A DNA stretch of 64,000 nucleotides, taken from assembly GCA_017948555.1 (NCBI GenBank), contig JAFMYY010000008.1:1-64000 (forward strand), in the 5' to 3' direction. The position numbers were made by a program, and so were the translations under genes. This document shows, in pieces, positions 55,846 through 64,000 of this stretch (the stretch's first letter is position 1; every line of letters starts with the position of its first letter). This DNA is from Cesiribacteraceae bacterium YIM B00369. GTDB lineage: Bacteria; Bacteroidota; Bacteroidia; Cytophagales; Cyclobacteriaceae. The notes below the pieces were generated by a model that saw only the letters and a list, made by a program, of their open reading frames with translations, ran no database searches and was not told where the DNA came from.

Positions 55846-56598
55846 ATGAATAACCTGAAAATTAAACTTGGTTTTACGCTCTTTATTATTGGCATGGCAG
55901 GTATTTTCAGCCTGTTAACAATGCCGGTAGCCACTGAAAATTTGCCTCCTGAAATTTTGAAGGAGTTTTCTGAAGAGGCCCTGAAGTGGCTGAGTCTGGT
56001 AAACCCGGCGGTAATGCTTTTGCTGGCAGTAATATCCGGGACTCTTTTATACGATAAAGTAAATTTGGGGGCACCCATCTTAGAAAGCGTATTAAAAGGT
56101 GAAAGTGCAGGGAATTATATACCTGACCGGCTAAAATCCGGCTTAAGCGGAGGGATTCTGGCAGGCATTTTAATGCTGATTACAGAACAGCTTTTCAGGC
56201 CCCACATGCCGCAGGAATTTATTGAATTAGGTGCAAATTTGCAGCTTAATCCATTGGTAAGGTTCCTTTATGGTGGCCTTACGGAGGAAATTCTGGTCAG
56301 GTTCGGGCTTATGACGGTGCTTGTGTGGGCGCTGTCGAAAATGAGCAAAAGCCGGGGGGCTGCAATTTACCTGACTGCAATTTTTATTTCATCTGTTCTT
56401 TTTGCTGCTCTCCATCTGCCGGCAGTAATAATGGCTACAGGAGGTCTTTCCACTTCTATGGTTTTGTATATTCTGGCAGGGAACACAGCCGGAGGGGTTA
56501 TTTTCGGATGGCTGTATTGGAGGCAGGGACTGGAGGCGGCTTTTATTGCACACCTGATGGCTCATATGGTAATTTTATTGGCAGGCCTGCTGTATTAA
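55846..56598 (+). CDS. CPBP family intramembrane metalloprotease
   Basis: This encodes 250 residues with about six to seven membrane segments. The CPBP (Abi) motifs are present: EEILVR (EExxxR) after GGLT, FAALHLPA (FxxxH), and a last His in FIAHLMAHM. The catalytic pair Glu-Glu plus His marks it as a CAAX-protease-like intramembrane enzyme, which in bacteria is often a processing or bacteriocin-immunity protein. The target is unknown. It is followed 26 bp later by an envelope protein gene in the same direction. Confidence 0.88.
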   Translation: MNNLKIKLGFTLFIIGMAGIFSLLTMPVATENLPPEILKEFSEEALKWLSLVNPAVMLLLAVISGTLLYDKVNLGAPILESVLKGESAGNYIPDRLKSGLSGGILAGILMLITEQLFRPHMPQEFIELGANLQLNPLVRFLYGGLTEEILVRFGLMTVLVWALSKMSKSRGAAIYLTAIFISSVLFAALHLPAVIMATGGLSTSMVLYILAGNTAGGVIFGWLYWRQGLEAAFIAHLMAHMVILLAGLLY

Positions 56599-56624
56599 TT
56601 TCTGTTTTTCCTCTTTCTTTGTAC

Positions 56625-57404
56625 ATGAAAATTCTGTTAGCTGTATTTTGTGTGCTTCTCTGCCCAAAGCTCCTAGCCGGGCAATGCAATGCTGATTCTG
56701 TCATTAGCAGGAACAGCCTGGAAGCAGGTGTTGGAGTAAGGCAGTTAAAAGATATGAACCTTGTACCAATAGTACACAAAGGGATCTCTTACCGGCTTGG
56801 CCACAACTTTCAGAAGGGGAATGGAAAGTACATCCTCCTGTCTGGAATCAGTGCTGACTATGCCGGCATTAACACCCGCTTTGAAGGTCCGTCGGCAAGC
56901 CGTTATATTCAGCTGGAAGCATTTTATTCACATCTTTTGGGGATGGTAAAGCAGCGGAACTTTACTTTTTATGCAGGCCCACAGGCAGGAATTGGCTATG
57001 GTCTTGGTTTTTACCCGAACTGGGACGACAGCCATCTGTACTGGTCGGATTATATTAGCCTGGGAGCCGGCAGTCTGTTATGTTACAAGAGCAGGGGTGG
57101 TGCATGGGCCTTAAGCGCTTCACTGCCTTTTTTTTCGTTTATCAGCCGGCCGGAAAAAAACAGGCTCTATAAGATTGACGACGTAACCCCCGGAGGTATT
57201 ATAAGTAGCATGAACAGCAACTGGCAAGCTGCTTTATGGAAAAGAAATTTTGGGATAAATGCCCGTTTGGAATATGAGTTTTCTTCCGTTAAAAAACTGT
57301 CTCAGTCAATCGGGTACTCGTTCCGCTATGGCTATATGGAGGCTAAATACGGAATGCCGGTTTATAACCTGCTCCACAGTTTAGGGTTAAAATTGTACTT
57401 CTGA
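56625..57404 (+). CDS. Putative outer-membrane beta-barrel protein
   Basis: The start at 56625 gives 259 residues with a signal peptide (ILLAVFCVLLCPKLLAGQ). An open frame that runs further left overlaps the protease gene in another frame and is not used. The mature protein has many Tyr/Gly strands (YAGINTRFEG, FYAGPQAGIGYGLGFYP) and ends LHSLGLKLYF with C-terminal Phe, as barrels do. Close stop-start spacing (1 base) to the next gene suggests an operon with the serine hydrolase. Confidence 0.75.
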   Translation: MKILLAVFCVLLCPKLLAGQCNADSVISRNSLEAGVGVRQLKDMNLVPIVHKGISYRLGHNFQKGNGKYILLSGISADYAGINTRFEGPSASRYIQLEAFYSHLLGMVKQRNFTFYAGPQAGIGYGLGFYPNWDDSHLYWSDYISLGAGSLLCYKSRGGAWALSASLPFFSFISRPEKNRLYKIDDVTPGGIISSMNSNWQAALWKRNFGINARLEYEFSSVKKLSQSIGYSFRYGYMEAKYGMPVYNLLHSLGLKLYF

Positions 57405-57405
57405 T

Positions 57406-58476
57406 ATGAGAAAACTCATCTTTATAGTTTTATTGGTGGGGGCAGGACTCTCCGGCTGTTTACAGGAGGAGCCATTTAAACCTGATTTTACCGGTTTTGA
57501 GCCTGTAATACAGGATGATGGCTGGACTTTATCCACTCCTGAAAATGAAGGAATGGACAGGGAGTTGTTGAATAAAGCTTATAAGCTGGTTTACAGCAAT
57601 AACCGTTATCTGATGGCAGGAAGCTTACTGGTCTTTAGAAATGGCAGGCTGGTGGCGGAAGCATACCCGAACGATCCTGCAGATATTCATAGAATCCATA
57701 ATCTGCAATCCTGCACGAAATCCTTTACATCTCTTTTAACAGGCAGTGCTATTCAGCATGGTTTTATTAACTCTGTTGATGAAAAGCTATACGGGGTTTT
57801 TCCCGAAGCTTTTGATGAAGATGAGGGAAAAAGAGATATCACCCTGAGACATGCCCTGATGATGCAGACAGGACTTGATTTTGATAATGATGTGCATACG
57901 CTGGAATTATACCGGTTCAAGGGTAATTCAGTGGAATATGTCTTATCGCAGGAAAAGAAATACGATGCAGGTCTGGTCATGCACTATAATGACGGAGCAC
58001 CTCATCTGGTGTCGGAGTTCGTGGAGAGGAAAACGGGAAAAACACTGGAGAGCTTTGCTGCAGATAAATTATTCGGGCCATTAAATATAAGGGACTGGAA
58101 GTGGGAGTCAGCACAGGACGGTACCACCTTTGGGGCTTTTAGCCTGTTCCTGAAACCCAGAGATTTTGGAAAGGTAGGGCAGCTTTTATTGCAAAAAGGA
58201 ATATGGGAAGGTAAATCCCTGATTGACTCCACTTATTTAGCAGAAGCCACCAGTGTCCGGGCATCGGCCAACTTCAATGGAGAAGCTTATGGTTTTTACT
58301 TCTGGATTCTTCCTGCCTGGAATTCCTATGCCGCTGTGGGGCATGGAGGTCAGTTTTTGCTCGTGGCACCTGAAAAAAATCTTGTAGTGGTTTATACTGC
58401 ATGGCCCTATACAAGCGAAGTCTTTTTTGACCGGAGAAATGAATTAATGGAGCTGATCCTGCATAGCTGTAAATGA
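57406..58476 (+). CDS. Beta-lactamase-fold serine hydrolase lipoprotein
   Basis: This encodes 356 residues with lipobox LSGC. The beta-lactamase/class C fold is seen in the SxxK motif of QSCTKSFTSLLTG (Ser-Cys-Thr-Lys), an HYND element that takes the place of the usual Tyr-x-Asn, and HGGQ near the C-terminus (HxG). It could be an esterase, a D-Ala-D-Ala peptidase or a penicillin-binding-like enzyme. No classical beta-lactamase Omega loop can be assigned, so antibiotic resistance is not claimed. It follows an outer-membrane protein by one base. Confidence 0.88.
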   Translation: MRKLIFIVLLVGAGLSGCLQEEPFKPDFTGFEPVIQDDGWTLSTPENEGMDRELLNKAYKLVYSNNRYLMAGSLLVFRNGRLVAEAYPNDPADIHRIHNLQSCTKSFTSLLTGSAIQHGFINSVDEKLYGVFPEAFDEDEGKRDITLRHALMMQTGLDFDNDVHTLELYRFKGNSVEYVLSQEKKYDAGLVMHYNDGAPHLVSEFVERKTGKTLESFAADKLFGPLNIRDWKWESAQDGTTFGAFSLFLKPRDFGKVGQLLLQKGIWEGKSLIDSTYLAEATSVRASANFNGEAYGFYFWILPAWNSYAAVGHGGQFLLVAPEKNLVVVYTAWPYTSEVFFDRRNELMELILHSCK

Positions 58477-58536
58477 TGAGGTTCTTTATGACAGGAGCGG
58501 GAACTTGTATTCCCCTTACAAACTATCCTGCTGTTT

Positions 58537-59112
58537 ATGAATAAGAAACAAGATATTCAAACAGGTCTTTTCTTTGCCTGCCTTTGTGCGGGATTTCTCG
58601 TCCTGGCTTTTACCAGTGATGCTTTTTTTACCTGGGCATTTGCCCGCCATCAGAATGTGCTGAGCTGGTAAATAAGGCCTCTGTTTATTATTCCTTTCTG
58701 CTGGTTTGCTTACAGGCACAGCCTGACCGGCATTACAGCAACATTATTTCTCCTTTTAACCAGTATGTTCTGGTTTAATCAGCCTGAAGAGGTAAACAGC
58801 AGGGTAAGGGATTTTCTCCTGATGGAGCAGGAGTATTTAAAAGGCACCTGGAATTTTTCAAAAATAATGATAGCCATGCTGGTTCCGCTTTCGCTTTCTT
58901 TGCTTGCTGCAGCCTTCTGGAAACGGAATTTGTGGTGGGGAATGGTGGTAATGATCCTGATCGCAGCGGGGAAAATGGTCTGGAGTGTGAGCTTTGGTGG
59001 CGAATCGGGTAAATCAATTATGATTCCTGCTCTGGCGGGTCTGGTTTTATGTATGGTTCTGGTTTATTGGGGCTTTAAAAGAAGTGAAAAGAATAAAGGG
59101 AAAAATTGTTAA
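58537..59112 (+). pseudogene. Membrane protein gene broken by an in-frame stop
   Basis: One frame spans 191 residues: MNKKQDIQTGLFFACLCAGF, two more hydrophobic stretches, and a C-terminal part (LVPLSLSLLAAAFWKRNLWW) ending GKNC. A TAA at 58669-58671, codon 45, interrupts it after LSW. The frame and membrane character continue on both sides without a gap, so this is a point nonsense mutation, or a sequencing error, in an otherwise intact gene. A family cannot be named. An ATG well inside at 58765 could still express the last 115 residues. Confidence 0.7.
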
Positions 59113-59247
59113 AATCAGGCTTTAATTTTGATTTATTTTAACCGGTTCTTCCTGGTAAAATTAAACATGCTGATGCATAAACTTTTTCCCAAAAATAAAT
59201 ATTAGGGACTATATCAGGGAATTGTAAAAGCCTTGTACATTTGCTTC

Positions 59248-59625
59248 ATGAATAACTTCTCAAAATTGTTTGTACTGCTTTTTGCTATCGTGCTAACGAT
59301 CAGCACGGGTACAGCTCAATTTGGCGAAGCTATTCCGGTTCTTCCCGGTATTCAGGAGGACGACAGACTTTCATCTTCATGGCTTTCTGATGGTGATATA
59401 TCATCATTTTGTTTACCATCCGCTGTTGAGCACCCAGGGGAGTCAGTTACTCATTATCCGGCACCGGATTCCGGAATTAAACAGTCAAAGAGTTTAGCAG
59501 GCTGTTTTCATTCAGTTGAGCATAGGATTCAAAGTATTGCCAGGCAATATTTCTTCCGCTCAAATGAAATAGTCCGTGGATTAAGCATCCGGGATATTAT
59601 CTTCCCCTTCCATTATTTCTGGTAA
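59248..59625 (+). CDS. Small secreted protein, unknown function
   Basis: The start at 59248 gives 125 residues with a signal peptide (LFVLLFAIVLTISTGTAQ). The mature part has a Ser/Asp-rich middle and ends with RGLSIRDIIFPFHYFW, an unusual aromatic tail. There is no family match. TACATTTG, a perfect -7 box, lies 5 bases before the ATG (59236-59243), so the transcript may be nearly leaderless, though no -33 element fits. Confidence 0.55.
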   Translation: MNNFSKLFVLLFAIVLTISTGTAQFGEAIPVLPGIQEDDRLSSSWLSDGDISSFCLPSAVEHPGESVTHYPAPDSGIKQSKSLAGCFHSVEHRIQSIARQYFFRSNEIVRGLSIRDIIFPFHYFW

Positions 59626-59763
59626 TCCCTTTCCTGTTTTTGTATGGTGGTTTGAGCGCAGCTCATTCTGCCGCTTTATTAATTAATCGCCCGGCAGGTA
59701 GGATTAAGATTAAAATCGCTGCCTCCGGGCTAATGGTACTATCAAATTTAAACAAAACAGAAA

Positions 59764-60294
59764 ATGGATTTAGGATCAGCAATATTCGGGATTTTCACCC
59801 TGGCATGTTTTATCGTGCCCGTTATTTACCTTCAAAGTAAAAAAAGTAAAGAAAAAAAAGAGGTATTAAAAATTTTTAAAGCCCTTGCTCAACAGCAGGG
59901 ATTAATAATTTCAGCGCACGATTTCTGGAATCATTGTTATGCAATTGGCCTTGACTCTGAACAAAATAAATTGTTTTATTTCAAAAATCAGGATGGCCGG
60001 GAACAGAATGTTGTAATCGATTTAACAGAAGTTGAAAAATGTTCTGTTGTGAATGTAAACAGAATGGTGAATGATAATAAAATTATTGACCGTCTGGGGC
60101 TTTCCTTTGCTTTCAGGAACCCAAAGCTTCCTGAAAAGATCCTTGAATTTTATACCAAAGAAGAGGGTATGCCGGTAAATGACGAGTTTCAGCTGAGTGA
60201 AAAATGGAAAGCTATTGTGGATGCCCGGTTACAGGCACATCCTCCGGCTAAAGAAAGCAATCCTGCGAAAGGCAGGTTGAGAACAGCGGCTTAA
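59764..60294 (+). CDS. Membrane-anchored hypothetical protein
   Basis: This encodes 176 residues with one N-terminal membrane segment (AIFGIFTLACFIVPVIYL) followed by a charged linker (SKKSKEKKEV) and a soluble beta-rich domain (CYAIGLDSEQNKLFYFKN, VVIDLTEVEKCSVVNVN). The topology suggests the domain faces the cytoplasm. It recalls a conserved small protein of Cytophagales without an assigned role. It has its own terminator. Confidence 0.7.
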   Translation: MDLGSAIFGIFTLACFIVPVIYLQSKKSKEKKEVLKIFKALAQQQGLIISAHDFWNHCYAIGLDSEQNKLFYFKNQDGREQNVVIDLTEVEKCSVVNVNRMVNDNKIIDRLGLSFAFRNPKLPEKILEFYTKEEGMPVNDEFQLSEKWKAIVDARLQAHPPAKESNPAKGRLRTAA

Positions 60295-60359
60295 CAGAAT
60301 TTTGAGTCTCTGCCTGTAAAATTTAATTTCAGGCCTGCTTACATCTTGCAGCTCTTTTG

Positions 60360-60394
60360 AAAAGGTTCGGGTATCCACTCCCGGACCTTTTTTA
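60360..60394 (+). terminator. Rho-independent terminator
   Basis: AAAGGTtCGGG (60361-60371) pairs with CCCGgACCTTT (60380-60390), with a central mismatch and a T run. Confidence 0.85.
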
Positions 60395-60579
60395 TTTACA
60401 GGCTTAGGTTCAATTATTTTAAATCCTTCTAAATACGTAAACAGGCAAACAAGCCTGCCATTTAAGGGTTGGTAAGGCAAAAGGAATTATTCAGAAGTAA
60501 CACAGAATTTTATCTCACTTCTGTTTCATCCGGTGCTGATTCCGGAAGGAACAACAACAGCCTGTAAAGCAAAATATTT

Positions 60580-61911
60580 ATGAAGGATAACAGGAATTCA
60601 GATTCAGGAGGTATAAAAGAGGAGATTAATAAAATACCTGAAAAGGGCCCTTTTCGCCGGGATTACTGGCGCAGCCCATTGCGCGGCCCCTGGTTTGCCT
60701 CTTTTATGAGCTTGCTGCTGCTTATTGTAATTCCCATAGTATTTATTACCGGTTTGATTGATCATGTTGCATGGAACCCTGATTTGGGTGGTAATAACAA
60801 CAGGACGCCGGATATGGGAATTCTTGGGTTTTTAACGGGGATTGAATGGCCCACAAGGCCCATCTGGCTGTACAGACTAACGGAGGGAATGCATGTAGTG
60901 CTGGGTATAGCCCTGCTTCCTTTGGTGTTGGGGAAATTGTGGGCTATTATGCCAAGTCTTTATAAATGGCCCCTGGCCGATTCTTTAGCCCATGCCCTGG
61001 AGCGAATAAGTTTACTCTTTGTAATAGGGGGGATTTTCTTTCAGATCTTCACAGGCCTCTTTTACATACAGAATTTTATTATCCTTCACAATGTAAAGTT
61101 CAATCAGCTGCACTTTTACGGTAACTGGATTTTTATTGGTGGTTTGGTCCTGCATGTACTGGTTAAATTTCCGGTAATGATAGACGGCCTTAAAAACCGT
61201 GATACAAGCGAGGAATTAAGCAAGTCCAGGGACGAAACAGAGCCGGAACCGGAGGAAGAGGGAAGGCTTGTCAGTACTGATCCTGCAGAGCCGACAATTT
61301 CCCGCAGGGGTGCAATTGCAATGGTGGGAGGTGGTGCCCTCACACTTATGGGCCTGGCTGTTGGCCAGACCCTTGGGAAAAAATGGAGCCGGATGGCTAT
61401 ACTTTCCCCACGTGCGCAAACTTTGCCCGGCAATGGCCCTAATGATTTCAGGGTAAATAAAACTGCTGAATATGCAGGCATTACTCCTGAAATGGCAGGG
61501 CCGGACTGGCGTTTGGAACTTGTGGGCAGAACAACCCGGAGGCTTAGCCGTGATGAACTCTTAGCTATGCCGCAATATACATCTTCGCTGCCAATTGCCT
61601 GCCTTGAGGGTTGGTCCACAGGCAACCAGAACTGGGAGGGGGTACGCCTCCGTGATCTGGCAAAGCTTGCAGGAATGCCTGATGCCGGGAAGGTTCTTTT
61701 TGAGTCGATGGAGGAAAAGGATTCAGCCGCCAGGGAATCTTATATGCGGCATAACCAGATTCAGGATCCGCTGTCCCTGCTGGCACTCAGGGTAAACGGT
61801 GCCGATCTTTCAATGGACCATGGGTTTCCTGCCAGGACTATTGTGCCGGCAACCCCCGGGAACCGGAATACAAAATGGGTTTATCGTATAACTTTTATGG
61901 AGGAGGCTTAG
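60580..61911 (+). CDS. Cytochrome b-molybdopterin oxidoreductase fusion
   Basis: This encodes 443 residues. The N-terminal part (about 35-200) has four membrane segments of a cytochrome b561-like domain with candidate heme His residues (such as His105, His178 and His192). A cytoplasmic linker (about 201-240) precedes a twin-arginine-like SRRGAIAM at 241-248 and a fifth hydrophobic segment. The C-terminal part (about 285-443) is a sulfite-oxidase-fold molybdopterin domain with the Moco Cys341 in IACLEGWS. In YedY-type enzymes, the cofactor domain works in the periplasm and takes electrons from a membrane cytochrome; here both are one chain. Confidence 0.88.
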   Translation: MKDNRNSDSGGIKEEINKIPEKGPFRRDYWRSPLRGPWFASFMSLLLLIVIPIVFITGLIDHVAWNPDLGGNNNRTPDMGILGFLTGIEWPTRPIWLYRLTEGMHVVLGIALLPLVLGKLWAIMPSLYKWPLADSLAHALERISLLFVIGGIFFQIFTGLFYIQNFIILHNVKFNQLHFYGNWIFIGGLVLHVLVKFPVMIDGLKNRDTSEELSKSRDETEPEPEEEGRLVSTDPAEPTISRRGAIAMVGGGALTLMGLAVGQTLGKKWSRMAILSPRAQTLPGNGPNDFRVNKTAEYAGITPEMAGPDWRLELVGRTTRRLSRDELLAMPQYTSSLPIACLEGWSTGNQNWEGVRLRDLAKLAGMPDAGKVLFESMEEKDSAARESYMRHNQIQDPLSLLALRVNGADLSMDHGFPARTIVPATPGNRNTKWVYRITFMEEA

Positions 61912-61912
61912 T

Positions 61913-62371
61913 ATGAAAAAAATTCCGGGATACGGGCGTAGCCCCATTCATCTTTTGGGTGTGCTTTTCTGTTATAGCCTGGTTACCTATGCAGCAGTAA
62001 AATTATTCAGCAATGTTTCTTTATGGATAGCTTTGGCCTTTCCCGCAGGAATTGCCCTGCACGACTTTATTCTGTTTCCGGCATACAGGAAGGCCAATCA
62101 TTTCCTCACAGATTACCAGGTAAAGCGGGAGAAGCAGGGGAAAACATCCAGGCGCTGGATCAATCATATAAGAGTGCCGGTGGTGTTGAGTTTTCTGCTG
62201 TTGCTTTGCTATTTTCCAATCATTCTAAGGCTGGTGGCTGACCAAAGGCCCAAAAATACCGGATTAAGCCAGGATTCCTACCTGTACCGCTGGCTGATCG
62301 TTACCGCTGTTCTGGCAGCAGGCTCTGCCCTGGCCTATTTCCTGCGGGAGCGCAGAAGCAGGCAGCATTAA
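61913..62371 (+). CDS. Four-segment membrane protein linked to the molybdoenzyme
   Basis: This encodes 152 residues starting one base after the previous stop. Four hydrophobic segments (about 12-30, 35-53, 86-107 and 125-144) alternate with basic loops. No cofactor motif stands out apart from His50 in IALHDFILFP. The tight spacing implies co-translation with the oxidoreductase, perhaps as an assembly or electron-transfer partner, but the function is unknown. Confidence 0.75.
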   Translation: MKKIPGYGRSPIHLLGVLFCYSLVTYAAVKLFSNVSLWIALAFPAGIALHDFILFPAYRKANHFLTDYQVKREKQGKTSRRWINHIRVPVVLSFLLLLCYFPIILRLVADQRPKNTGLSQDSYLYRWLIVTAVLAAGSALAYFLRERRSRQH

Positions 62372-62652
62372 GGAAAGAGGATTAAATTGGTGATAATTAC
62401 TGTTCAAATGTGATTTTTCACCTCTTTTATTTACTATTTGCTGTTATTTTCCATTTTTCTCTTTACTTATTAATTTTAATATATTGTTAATTGTCAGCTT
62501 GTTTAAAGTTGTTTAATAATTAATGTCAAACATTGAACATTTTAAGGTAATTTCCGGATTTTATAATAAATATTACACGCGCTTTTATTTTATGATTAAG
62601 TTTTAACTGCCACTATCTAAATGCTTAAGTTTGAATAACCAGAAACTTAGGT

Positions 62653-63279
62653 ATGAAAAACAGGGGAAGGTTATTACTTATAGTTGTAATTTTAATAATA
62701 TGCTTTATCGGGATTGGTTATATTTTCTGGCAGCAGGAGATAAAGTATATCCTTCCAACTCCTGTTCCCCAAAATTATGTTGAGGTAAAGCCTCAATCGA
62801 AGATATTGCCCGACAGTTCAGGAATAATTTCATCTGAAGGGCCGTACTTTCTTCATTTTTTTAATCCGGACTGCCCTTGCAGCAGGTTTAACCTGAAGCA
62901 TTTTAACTACCTGGCTACAACTTACGGGAAAGAAATCAGCTTTGCCGTTATAATCCCTGATTATGCAGACACGGAGGAAGCCGGAAAGCAAATCCCTCAG
63001 AATATTCCTGTTTATAAAGATGTTGCCGGCAGAATTGCTTTGGCCTGTGGCGTATATTCTTCACCTCAGGCGGTTATTGTGGATAAGGAAGGGAAGATTT
63101 ATTTCAGGGGAAACTATAACAAATCCCGCTACTGCACCCAAAAAGACAGTAATTATGCTGAGTTGGCCCTGCTGGATTATCTGAATGGAAGGTCAGTGCA
63201 GGATTATGGTATTCTGGCCACAAGGTCTTATGGATGCGAATTTAAAGATGAGGGAATATTTAACCTGATAAAGTTTTAA
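62653..63279 (+). CDS. Membrane-anchored thioredoxin-fold protein with CxC motif
   Basis: This encodes 208 residues with an N-terminal anchor (LLLIVVILIICFIGIGYIFW) and a thioredoxin-fold domain (AhpC/SCO-like) in the periplasm. The redox motif is DCPCSR, with Cys74 and Cys76 separated by a single Pro, unlike the CxxC of ordinary thioredoxins. The cis-Pro region (VYSSPQAVIVDKEGKIYFRG) is conserved. Further Cys residues (ALACG, RYCTQ, YGCEF) may add redox centres. A good -7 box TAAGTTTG is at 62626-62633. The next gene starts 4 bases downstream. Confidence 0.8.
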   Translation: MKNRGRLLLIVVILIICFIGIGYIFWQQEIKYILPTPVPQNYVEVKPQSKILPDSSGIISSEGPYFLHFFNPDCPCSRFNLKHFNYLATTYGKEISFAVIIPDYADTEEAGKQIPQNIPVYKDVAGRIALACGVYSSPQAVIVDKEGKIYFRGNYNKSRYCTQKDSNYAELALLDYLNGRSVQDYGILATRSYGCEFKDEGIFNLIKF

Positions 63280-63282
63280 GAA

Positions 63283-64000
63283 ATGAATGGTCAGCTGCAA
63301 TTAACAAAAAGCGACAGAGCTTTTTTCTTCAGGAAAATTAATGAGAAGTCGGACAGGATTATGCAAATAGCCATGGTCCTGTATTTTCTCAATGGTATTT
63401 TCCTGGCTTTCTTTTACGATACCTGGCTGGTGGGGTTAGGTGTCGGAGGCTTGTGCCTGCTTGCTTATTTTTCTGCAAAATTCCTTTTGCCCGAATCTGT
63501 ACTGCACCAATATGTAGCAAGTGCGGTATTTCCCGTTTTTATGGCCCAATTCATTTATCAGATGCATGGTTTATTTGAAATGCATTTCTGGGTGTTTGTG
63601 GCAACTACTCTTTTAATTACCTATCAAAACTGGAAATTGTTTATTCCATTATCTGTCGTAATCCTTGTACATCATGCCGGTTTTGCCTGGCTGCAATTTA
63701 CAGGTATAAAGGAGGTGTATTTTACGCAGATGGATTATATGGATTTGCAGACCTTTCTTTTCCATGCAACACTGGCTGTTTTGATAGTGGCAATTTGTGC
63801 TTACTGGTCTTATGACCTTTCTCAGAAAACGATTGAAGACGGGCTTCGGCAAAAGGAGCTGGAAAGGCAGCTTAAAAATGTAGATAAGAACATTCTTTTT
63901 GCTGAAGATATCAGTAAAGGAAATTTACAAAAGGATTACCAAATTGAGAATGAGGATGATCATTTGGGTAAGGCTCTTACAGAAATGCAGCAAAGTTTGC
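63283..64000 (+). CDS. Membrane sensor protein, cut by the right edge
   Basis: The first 239 codons are in the window. Six or so membrane segments occupy about 30-190 and include the motif YQMHGLFEMHFWVFVAT and VVILVHHAGFAWLQF, typical of the N-terminal sensor of some methyl-accepting chemotaxis proteins. After them comes a HAMP-like linker (AEDISKGNLQKDYQIENEDD, then HLGKALTEMQQSL). The output domain lies beyond the edge and could be a chemotaxis, kinase or phosphatase domain. Confidence 0.75.
   Translation, partial: MNGQLQLTKSDRAFFFRKINEKSDRIMQIAMVLYFLNGIFLAFFYDTWLVGLGVGGLCLLAYFSAKFLLPESVLHQYVASAVFPVFMAQFIYQMHGLFEMHFWVFVATTLLITYQNWKLFIPLSVVILVHHAGFAWLQFTGIKEVYFTQMDYMDLQTFLFHATLAVLIVAICAYWSYDLSQKTIEDGLRQKELERQLKNVDKNILFAEDISKGNLQKDYQIENEDDHLGKALTEMQQSL

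Noticed and set aside
56325-56624. N-terminal extension of the barrel protein gene at 56625
   Set aside because: It overlaps the CPBP protease gene in another frame and lacks a signal peptide, which appears only at 56625.
57406-58476. Antibiotic-resistance beta-lactamase
   Set aside because: The fold is shared by esterases and peptidases, and no specific class A, C or D signature set is complete.

Overview
The window looks like a chromosome segment from a Bacteroidota bacterium, most likely of the order Cytophagales. The reasons are a SusC/SusD outer-membrane pair, many short Bacteroidota-type lipoproteins, DUF5117-type metalloprotease and M20 amidohydrolase families common in that group, weak Shine-Dalgarno signals, and several TAnnTTTG-like -7 boxes. 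The order is an inference; no rRNA or tRNA gene was seen to confirm it.

Layout. (1) 1-2.9 kb is a visibly more AT-rich accessory stretch with three small minus-strand secreted proteins or lipoproteins, a broken lipoprotein start and a duplicated short motif. (2) 3.1-9.7 kb holds a PA14-OmpA protein, a universal stress protein and a four-gene signalling run: a sensor kinase with two FixL-like PAS domains, a CheY/Rcp-like regulator, a receiver-kinase hybrid and a receiver-Crp transcription factor. A 12-copy heptanucleotide repeat lies inside this run. (3) 10.1-32.9 kb is a nutrient-uptake and hydrolysis region: a SusC/SusD pair with a duplicated-domain lipoprotein, three closely related exported M20 amidohydrolases, a MacB/LolD-type ABC transporter with a His/Asp-rich loop, a DUF3299 protein, a Gly-rich OmpA protein and an RND efflux trio. 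(4) 33.9-41.1 kb carries an exported zinc metalloprotease, L-serine ammonia-lyase and glycine decarboxylase, so the span from 12 to 41 kb is consistent with peptide and amino-acid use. (5) 42.6-46.6 kb is an RsbR-RsbS-RsbT stressosome module followed by an ATPase-phosphatase fusion and a kinase with an RsbT-like N-terminus. (6) 46.8-52.5 kb is an alpha/beta hydrolase, a very large ATPase-GAF-histidine kinase and a LuxR-type regulator, tightly packed. (7) 53-64 kb contains miscellaneous envelope proteins, an acetyltransferase, a CPBP protease, a beta-lactamase-fold hydrolase, a gene interrupted by an in-frame stop, a cytochrome b-molybdopterin oxidoreductase fusion with an internal twin-arginine motif, a thioredoxin-like protein, and a membrane sensor cut by the right edge.

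The most interesting parts are the two adjacent stress-signalling modules (42.6-52.5 kb), the metal-linked M20/ABC/DUF3299 arrangement (18-25.7 kb), the tandem heme-PAS kinase, and the internal Tat motif in the molybdoenzyme fusion. No CRISPR array, intact insertion sequence, prophage or RNA gene was recognised.
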